5,238 nucleotides of DNA from DATLAN01 sp035527455 (GTDB taxonomy: Bacteria > Planctomycetota > Planctomycetia > Pirellulales > Thermoguttaceae): assembly GCA_035527455.1 (NCBI GenBank), contig DATLAN010000610.1:1-5238 (forward strand). The letters are read 5' to 3'. The notes under the pieces were generated by a model. It worked only from the letters and a program-made list of their open reading frames with translations, made no database searches and was not told the origin of the DNA. Positions within the stretch are counted from its first letter, which is position 1. Each line of letters opens with the position of its first letter. This document shows, piece by piece, positions 1 through 3,681 of this stretch. The position numbers and the translations under genes are program-made.

Positions 1-367
1 CCTCCGCGTGGTCCTGCCCGACCCCGACTATTCCACCTGCGGCAAGATGGTCTTGAAGCGGCTGGAGGAAGCCGGCATCAAGGACGCGGTGCTGGAAAAC
101 GTCGGCAACCAACTGGTGCGCGACCACGCGATGGTCGGCAATCAACTGAAGCTGGGCGCGGCGGACGCCGGAATCATGTGGAACGGAGTCGCCAACATCT
201 TCAAGGATGACCTGATTATCATTTCCGATCCGTACGCCTACGAGGAAATCAAGCTCTCCGTGATGGGGCTTTCCTATTCCAAGAATCAGGAGCAACTCGA
301 ACAATTCCTCGATTTCGTGGAAGAGTACGGCCCGCAGGTCTTCAAGGATTTCGGATACGTGAAATGA
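1..367 (+). CDS. ModA-like oxyanion-binding protein, C-terminal part (5' end outside the window)
   Basis: This is the last 121 residues of a periplasmic substrate-binding protein of the molybdate/tungstate (ModA-like, type II PBP) family; the reading frame enters at base 2 and is open to the left edge. Such proteins capture an oxyanion outside the inner membrane and hand it to an ABC permease. Visible landmarks are the second-lobe motif LPDPDYSTCGK at residues 5-15, matching the GDP..S..G segment of ModA, AADAGIMWNGVA at 53-64 (the ADAG(I/V) strand), and a C-terminal helix region FLDFVEEYGPQVFKDFGY, equivalent to the usual FL.F..S..GQ..F...GF ending. It has a clear, diverged counterpart in the next gene. 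The TGA stop overlaps that gene's ATG (ATGA), so the two are probably co-transcribed and translationally coupled. A GTG at position 8 could look like a start but lies in mid-domain and is not one. Family assignment is firm; molybdate versus tungstate is not decidable. Confidence 0.85.
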   Translation, partial: LRVVLPDPDYSTCGKMVLKRLEEAGIKDAVLENVGNQLVRDHAMVGNQLKLGAADAGIMWNGVANIFKDDLIIISDPYAYEEIKLSVMGLSYSKNQEQLEQFLDFVEEYGPQVFKDFGYVK

Positions 368-1119
368 TGCGTCGTAGCGTCTTGCTGTGGATCGCGTTGT
401 CGGCGGCGTGTACCGGCTGTGGGCCGCAGCCGCCGTTGTTGTATTGCGGCGCCGGCATCAAGCCGCCGGTGGCCGAACTCGTCGAGGAGTTCAACCGGCA
501 GCACGACGCGGAGATCACCTGCGACTATCGCGGCAGCGAGGTCCTGCTGAGCAGCGTCAAGCTGACCGGCAAGGGCGACCTCTACATGCCCGGCGACGTG
601 TACTACGTCGAGATGGCCGAAAAGGAAGACCTGATCGCCCCGGATTCGACGAAGACGGTCTGCTATTTCGTGCCGATCATTCTGGTCCAGGAGAAGAACC
701 CCAAGGAAATCCACACGCTCGAGGACCTGCTGCGAGACGACGTGAAGGTCGGGCTGGGCGATCCCGAAGTGTGCGCCATCGGGCGGACCACCTCGGAGAT
801 CTTCGCGAAGAACGGCATCTCCGAAGCGGACGTCAACGTGAAGTTCCGCTCCCCGACGGTCAACGAGCTGGGCAACCACATCGAGCTGAAATCGCTCGAC
901 GCCGTGATCGTCTGGGACGCCGTGGCCGGTTACGTCGGCGAGAAAGGCCACAAGGTGACCATTCCGACGGAAAAGAACGTGATTTCGACCGTGGCCGTGG
1001 CCGTCTTGAAATCGTCGCAGTACCCCGATCTGGCCGCGGAGTTCGTCGACTTCATTACCTCTGAGAAGGGCCGGGAGGTGTTTGCGAAACATCACTTCAC
1101 CACCACGTTGCCCGAGTAG
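364..1119 (+). CDS. modA: ModA-like molybdate/tungstate-binding lipoprotein
   Basis: This is a complete 251-residue binding protein, a normal length for ModA. Residues 3-15 form a short basic and hydrophobic signal peptide (RRSVLLWIALSAA) followed by CTGCGP, so it is probably a lipoprotein anchored at Cys19 (or Cys16). The mature part shows both lobes: LYCGAGIKPPVAELVEEF (26-43), YRGSE (55-59), KGDLYMPGDVYYVEMAEKE (70-88), LGDPEVCAIGR (131-141), VIVWDAVAGY (181-190) and the closing FVDFITSEKGREVF (227-240). These follow the ModA order, and the small and hydroxyl residues around A30-G31, S58 and C137-A138 are likely oxyanion contacts, by family analogy. The ATG at 364 overlaps the preceding stop; a second ATG follows directly at 367. 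The nearest AAGGA lies about 15 nt upstream, so translation is probably coupled. The stop codon sits inside a hairpin (1106-1141), and the permease starts 353 bp later. The symbol is by family; tungstate is equally possible. Confidence 0.88.
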   Translation: MMRRSVLLWIALSAACTGCGPQPPLLYCGAGIKPPVAELVEEFNRQHDAEITCDYRGSEVLLSSVKLTGKGDLYMPGDVYYVEMAEKEDLIAPDSTKTVCYFVPIILVQEKNPKEIHTLEDLLRDDVKVGLGDPEVCAIGRTTSEIFAKNGISEADVNVKFRSPTVNELGNHIELKSLDAVIVWDAVAGYVGEKGHKVTIPTEKNVISTVAVAVLKSSQYPDLAAEFVDFITSEKGREVFAKHHFTTTLPE

Positions 1120-1141
1120 CGACCCTGGCATTCGGGCAACG
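1106..1141 (+). terminator. Hairpin spanning the stop codon of the binding-protein gene
   Basis: CGTTGCCCGA at 1106-1115 is the exact reverse complement of TCGGGCAACG at 1132-1141. The stem extends inward by one G-U and one U-A pair, leaving a loop of about 12 nt that contains the stop-codon bases. It is GC-rich and stable, but no real T-run follows (GCCTCGTCTATAC), so it is not a textbook intrinsic terminator. It could act as a partial terminator or as a 3' stabiliser of the binding-protein mRNA, as is known for hairpins between binding-protein and permease genes such as malE-malF. Confidence 0.45.
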
Positions 1142-1154
1142 CCTCGTCTATACT
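1125..1154 (+). promoter_or_regulatory. Weak candidate sigma-70-type promoter in the modA-modB spacer
   Basis: TATACT at 1149-1154 matches five of six bases of a -10 box. CTGGCA at 1125-1130 matches four of six bases of a -35 box, at 18-bp spacing. If real, it would transcribe the permease and ATPase genes through a leader of about 310 nt containing all the repeats described here. The match is weak and Planctomycete promoter consensus is not well fixed, so this is only a candidate. Confidence 0.2.
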
Positions 1155-1183
1155 AGGCTTTGTCTCATAATGGCTTTCCGCGT

Positions 1184-1207
1184 GTAGCTACCGTCGCCAG
1201 ACGGTGG
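1184..1207 (+). repeat. Hairpin repeat, GTAGC...TCGCCAGA type, forward copy
   Basis: This 24-nt element begins GTAGC and folds into an 8-bp stem (1188-1195 with 1200-1207, one G-U pair) closed by the loop GCCA. A second copy lies at 1375-1398 in the opposite orientation. The two agree at 19 of 24 positions, and every difference keeps the stem paired. The element is flanked by short TTCCGCG direct repeats at 1176-1182 and 1219-1225. No T-run follows, so a terminator role is not favoured; a dispersed REP-like repeat fits better. Confidence 0.6.
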
Positions 1208-1233
1208 AAAACGGTGCCTTCCGCGAAAGATCG

Positions 1234-1372
1234 GCCCTAGTGCTGCGTCAACGTTGGAATGGCAGGTTGGGTGCCACCGGTCGCTTGCCGGCCAGTGGCG
1301 AAGACGAGCGGCTGCACGGGCTGACAAGCAGCCCGTGGCACCCGGTAATCGAAGATTGACGGAGCCCTAGTG
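1234..1372. mobile_element. Possible 121-bp miniature element between 9-bp direct repeats
   Basis: GCCCTAGTG occurs at 1234-1242 and again at 1364-1372, enclosing 121 bp. Just inside each end lies an imperfect inverted repeat: CGTCAA at 1246-1251 and TTGACG at 1356-1361, extendable to 11 of 15 matching positions. The interior is strongly palindromic. This is the arrangement of a small non-autonomous insertion with target-site duplication. It has no coding capacity and no transposase is nearby. The ends are short enough that chance, or a composite of ordinary dispersed repeats, is a real alternative. Confidence 0.3.
1269..1343. repeat. Nested inverted repeats (GGGTGCCAC / GTGGCACCC)
   Basis: GGGTGCCAC at 1269-1277 pairs with GTGGCACCC at 1335-1343. 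Inside, and partly competing for the same bases, CACGGGCTG (1315-1323) and CAGCCCGTG (1329-1337) form a perfect 9-bp stem around the loop ACAAG. A further imperfect palindrome, CCACCGG...CCGGCCAGTGG, covers 1274-1298. From memory this resembles a common planctomycete intergenic repeat with an ACAAG loop and a trailing GGCACCC. The structure is seen directly; the family resemblance is recollection. Confidence 0.6.
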
Positions 1373-1374
1373 AA

Positions 1375-1398
1375 CCACGCTCTGGCGAGCGTGGCTAC
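1375..1398 (-). repeat. Hairpin repeat, GTAGC...TCGCCAGA type, reverse copy
   Basis: This is the reverse-oriented partner of the element at 1184-1207. CCACGCTC (1375-1382) and GAGCGTGG (1387-1394) form a perfect 8-bp stem around TGGC, followed by CTAC, the complement of the GTAG head. Relative to the forward copy, a CG/CG pair of dinucleotides in the stem is replaced by GC/GC, and a G-U pair becomes G-C. Confidence 0.6.
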
Positions 1399-1467
1399 CC
1401 CCGAACCCCCAGCCCCCAGCCCCCGAACCCCGAACCCCCGAACCCCGAACCCCCAGCCCCGAAACCC
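1398..1467 (+). repeat. Periodic C-run tract (C3-5 separated by GAA or AG)
   Basis: Ten runs of three to five C residues start at 1398, 1406, 1413, 1420, 1428, 1435, 1443, 1450, 1457 and 1465, so the spacing is always 7 or 8 nt. The separators are GAA (GAAA once, at the end) or AG. The complementary strand has ten regularly spaced G-runs and could form G-quadruplexes; the C strand could form an i-motif. The tract stops 5 nt before the GTG start of the permease gene, so it occupies the place where a Shine-Dalgarno sequence would be. Confidence 0.85.
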
Positions 1468-1472
1468 GTAGC

Positions 1473-2303
1473 GTGAACGATCCCCTGTCGAGTGAAACGC
1501 GTGCCTCCGCTCCGGTCACCGGTTGGCACGGCCGGGTGTTTGCCGCCTCGATGATGGCGTTCGTGGTGTTGTTCGTCGTCGGGCTGATGGCCGTTTTTGC
1601 CGCCGACGTCAGCTACATCGACGCCGAGTCCTTCGCCCACGTGATCCGCTCGCCGGAAGTCCGCCACGCCGTTTGGCTCTCGCTCTGGACCAGCACGGCG
1701 ACGGTGGGCGTAGGGTTGCTGTTTGCGATTCCGATGGGCTACGCCCTGAGCCGCTACCGGTTTCCCGGCCACGCGGTGGTCGATTCGATCGTCGATCTGC
1801 CGATCATCCTCCCGCCGCTGGTGGTGGGCGTGTCGCTGCTGGTGTTCTTTTACCAGACCTCCGTGGGAAAATGGATCCACGAAGAGGTCCTGGAGTTCGC
1901 CTTCCAGCACCAGGGCATCGTGCTGTGCCAGTTCCTGGTGGCCTCGTCGTTCGGCATCCGCGCGATCAAGCTCACCTTCGACGGCATCGACCCGCGGATC
2001 GAACACGTCGCCATGACGCTCGGCAGCACCCGTGCCGGGGCGTTCTTCCGCGTGGCGCTGCCGATGGCGCGGCGCGGCATCATCGTCGGAGGCATCCTGA
2101 TCTGGACCCGGGCGTTCGGGATCTTCGGCCCGCTGATGGTCTTCGTCGGCACGGCGAACAGCAACCGCGTCTTGCCCACGAAGATCTACCTGGACACGTC
2201 GGTGGGGAAACTCGAAACCGCGCTGGCCGCCACCGTGCTGATGCTCATCCTGGCCGCCACCGCTTTGATCATCGTTCGTATCGTGGGGCTCAGGCAGCGA
2301 TGA
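1473..2303 (+). CDS. modB: ModB-type molybdate/tungstate ABC transporter permease
   Basis: This 276-residue inner-membrane permease forms the channel of the oxyanion importer, probably as a homodimer. Predicted membrane segments lie near residues 27-46, 68-92, 104-127, 145-163, 202-225 and 247-271. The cytoplasmic loop at 177-203 carries the EAA motif that docks on the ATPase (EHVAMTLGSTRAGAFF, then RVALPMARRGI, with the conserved G184). LPIILPPLVVG (109-119) and RAFGIFGPLMVFVG (213-226) are typical of the ModB/CysT family. The first in-frame start is GTG at 1473; the frame is open back to a TGA at 1371 but offers no earlier start. No Shine-Dalgarno sequence is visible, because the upstream 70 nt are C-rich repeat. 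ATG codons at 1551 and 1554 are alternatives, but they would place the start at the first membrane segment and also lack a good ribosome site. The 3' end overlaps the ATPase gene by ATGA. Confidence 0.9.
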   Translation: MNDPLSSETRASAPVTGWHGRVFAASMMAFVVLFVVGLMAVFAADVSYIDAESFAHVIRSPEVRHAVWLSLWTSTATVGVGLLFAIPMGYALSRYRFPGHAVVDSIVDLPIILPPLVVGVSLLVFFYQTSVGKWIHEEVLEFAFQHQGIVLCQFLVASSFGIRAIKLTFDGIDPRIEHVAMTLGSTRAGAFFRVALPMARRGIIVGGILIWTRAFGIFGPLMVFVGTANSNRVLPTKIYLDTSVGKLETALAATVLMLILAATALIIVRIVGLRQR

Positions 2304-3415
2304 TCCAAATCCACCGGCTCAACTTCTCCGTCGGCAACTTCGCCCTGAAGGACGTCTCGCTGCACGTCGAGCCGGGCGAGTATTTCGTCGTGCTGGGACC
2401 TTCCGGCTCGGGCAAGACGCTCTTGATGGAATGTCTTTGCGGGCTGAACCGAATCCACTCGGGAGAAATCGCCATCGACGGCCGCGACGTGACGCGACTC
2501 GAGCCCCGCAACCGTGGCATCGGCTACGTGCCGCAGGACTACGCCCTGTTCCCGCACAGAACGGTAAGACAAAACGTCTGTTTCGGATTGGAAACCGCCT
2601 TTCTCTTCCCGTCGGCTTTTCGCCGCTTGTTCGGGCATCGGCCCGAGGAATCGATTTCCGCGCGGGTAACCGAACTGATCGACTCGGTCGGCATCTCCCA
2701 TCTGGTCGATCGGCTTCCCGGCAAGCTCTCCGGCGGCGAGAAGCAACGGGTGGCGCTGGCCCGGGCGCTGGCCATCGAGCCCAAAGTCCTCGTGCTGGAC
2801 GAGCCGGTCAGTGCCCTGGACGAGCAGACCCGCGATGCGTTGTGCCGGCAGTTGAAACGGGTGCATCGCAGCACGGGCACCACCACCATCCACATCTGCC
2901 ACAACTTCGCCGAGATGATGACGGTGGCCGACCGGGTGGGAATTATCCACCAAGGCCGCATCTTGCAGGTGGGCACGCCGCAGGAAATCCTCCAACGGCC
3001 CAACAGCACGCGGGTGGCCCGATTCGTCCAGGCCGGGAACCTTTTTCCTGCCCGGGCGCAGAACTCCGGGCCGTGGACGGTGTTGAATGGTACGGGCGCA
3101 ATGCAGTTCCGCGCGCCCGCTGCCGAGGCCGCCACGATCGACGGGCAAGTGACCGTCATGGTGCGGCCGGAGAACATCCGGCTCGAAGCGTCCCCGCCCG
3201 AAAACCCGCCGCCGGGGACTACGGTCCTGGAAGGATCGATCCGCGACGCCGTGGATCTGGGGCCCACCATCCGACTGAGCGTGGCCTGCGGAAACGAGGG
3301 CGAAGAACTGGAAGTTTCCCTCGGGAAGAAGGAATACCACAAGCGTCAGGCGGGGGTTGGCGACCGGGTGTTTCTGCTGGTTGCCCCGCAAGACATCCAC
3401 CTCATGCGGGAATAG
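2300..3415 (+). CDS. modC: Molybdate/tungstate-type ABC transporter ATPase (ModC-like, TOBE domain)
   Basis: This 371-residue cytoplasmic ATPase powers the importer. All nucleotide-binding motifs are present: Walker A GPSGSGKT (33-40), Q-loop YVPQDYALFPH (76-86, Q79), signature LSGGEKQRVALARAL (143-157), Walker B VLVLDEP (163-169, E168), D-loop SALD (171-174) and switch His201 in HICHN. Residues 99-117 (FLFPSAFRRLFGHRP and flanks) look like a short basic/hydrophobic insertion between Q-loop and signature. After a linker, residues from about 284 form a TOBE domain starting VMVRPENIRL. I see no clear Mop-type motif, so the C-terminus does not fix the substrate; sulfate or another oxyanion cannot be excluded from this gene alone. 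Identity as ModC rests on the ModA/ModB neighbours. The ATG at 2300 overlaps the permease stop, with AGG 5 nt upstream. The gene ends with TAG at 3413-3415, 39 nt before a large inverted repeat. Confidence 0.88.
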   Translation: MIQIHRLNFSVGNFALKDVSLHVEPGEYFVVLGPSGSGKTLLMECLCGLNRIHSGEIAIDGRDVTRLEPRNRGIGYVPQDYALFPHRTVRQNVCFGLETAFLFPSAFRRLFGHRPEESISARVTELIDSVGISHLVDRLPGKLSGGEKQRVALARALAIEPKVLVLDEPVSALDEQTRDALCRQLKRVHRSTGTTTIHICHNFAEMMTVADRVGIIHQGRILQVGTPQEILQRPNSTRVARFVQAGNLFPARAQNSGPWTVLNGTGAMQFRAPAAEAATIDGQVTVMVRPENIRLEASPPENPPPGTTVLEGSIRDAVDLGPTIRLSVACGNEGEELEVSLGKKEYHKRQAGVGDRVFLLVAPQDIHLMRE

Positions 3416-3454
3416 GTCAGTAGTATAGTACGGCTGCGCTATGTGTCATGATTC

Positions 3455-3543
3455 TGCCGTTTAGCGGGCGGGCTTGCCCGCCGTGAAATGGCTCGGAACT
3501 GGCATCAGACCCCACGGCGGGCAAGCCCGCCCGCTAAACGGCA
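3455..3543. repeat. Perfect 31-bp inverted repeat with 27-nt spacer
   Basis: Positions 3455-3485 are the exact reverse complement of 3513-3543, separated by 27 nt. Each arm carries TTAGCGGGCGGGCTTGCCCG or its complement and itself contains a smaller palindrome, GGCGGGC-TT-GCCCGCC. The transcript would form a very stable stem 40 nt after the ATPase stop codon. It may therefore block transcription or protect the mRNA 3' end, but no T-run follows (CTCTACC). Two inverted copies of a palindromic GC-rich unit is the layout of a REPIN/BIME-type dispersed repeat. No coding sequence lies in it. Confidence 0.85.
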
Positions 3544-3587
3544 CTCTACCACGTTGTGGCCTCAGACACCGGGTCAATCGGCGGGCG

Positions 3588-3616
3588 TTGAAACGGCGAC
3601 TGAAAAATGACAGAAT
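3588..3616 (+). promoter_or_regulatory. Candidate promoter for the cytochrome b561/EB_dh gene
   Basis: TTGAAA at 3588-3593 (five of six -35 bases) and CAGAAT at 3611-3616 (four of six -10 bases) are spaced by 17 bp. They sit in the AT-richest stretch of the spacer, downstream of the large inverted repeat and about 65 nt before the GTG start. Position and spacing are good, but the -10 box is weak. Confidence 0.35.
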
Positions 3617-3665
3617 ACGTGAAGTATCAACCACGGACGGTCGGACTCGAATTCGCATAAGTACC

Positions 3666-3671
3666 AGGGGA
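3666..3671 (+). promoter_or_regulatory. Ribosome-binding site AGGGGA deciding the GTG start at 3682
   Basis: AGGGGA ends 10 nt before the GTG at 3682. This favours that start over the in-frame GTG codons at 3703 and 3718, which have no comparable purine-rich sequence upstream. It lies between the arms of a 10-bp inverted repeat (3631-3640 and 3712-3721). Confidence 0.55.
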
Positions 3672-3681
3672 AAATCAATCC

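Noticed and set aside
286..1131. Long open frame on the minus strand (281 codons) opposite the binding-protein gene
   Set aside because: It is an antisense shadow in GC-rich DNA: Arg/Asp/Val/Gly-rich low-information protein with no recognisable motif, while the + strand carries a clear ModA-like protein.
1184..1398. CRISPR-like array
   Set aside because: Only two copies of the hairpin unit, in opposite orientation and without uniform spacers, so it is not an array.
1120..1472. Possible molybdenum-cofactor riboswitch or ModE operator in the modA-modB spacer
   Set aside because: The folds present are simple repeat-type hairpins; I could not recognise a Moco RNA architecture or a ModE-type inverted repeat.
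1523..2299. Plus-strand extension of the ATPase frame far upstream through the permease gene
   Set aside because: The frame is open by GC bias, but its translation is Arg-rich nonsense overlapping the genuine permease; the ATPase family start is the ATG at 2300.
2431..3423. 330-codon alternative plus-strand frame inside the ATPase gene
   Set aside because: Arg/Pro/Gly-rich shadow in another frame; the ABC motifs all lie in the 2300-3415 frame.
3607..3660. 17-codon reading frame (ATG at 3607, TAA at 3658) upstream of the cytochrome gene, possible leader peptide
   Set aside because: No ribosome-binding site precedes it, there is no run of regulatory codons and no attenuator hairpin follows; it also overlaps the immediate downstream side of the candidate promoter.
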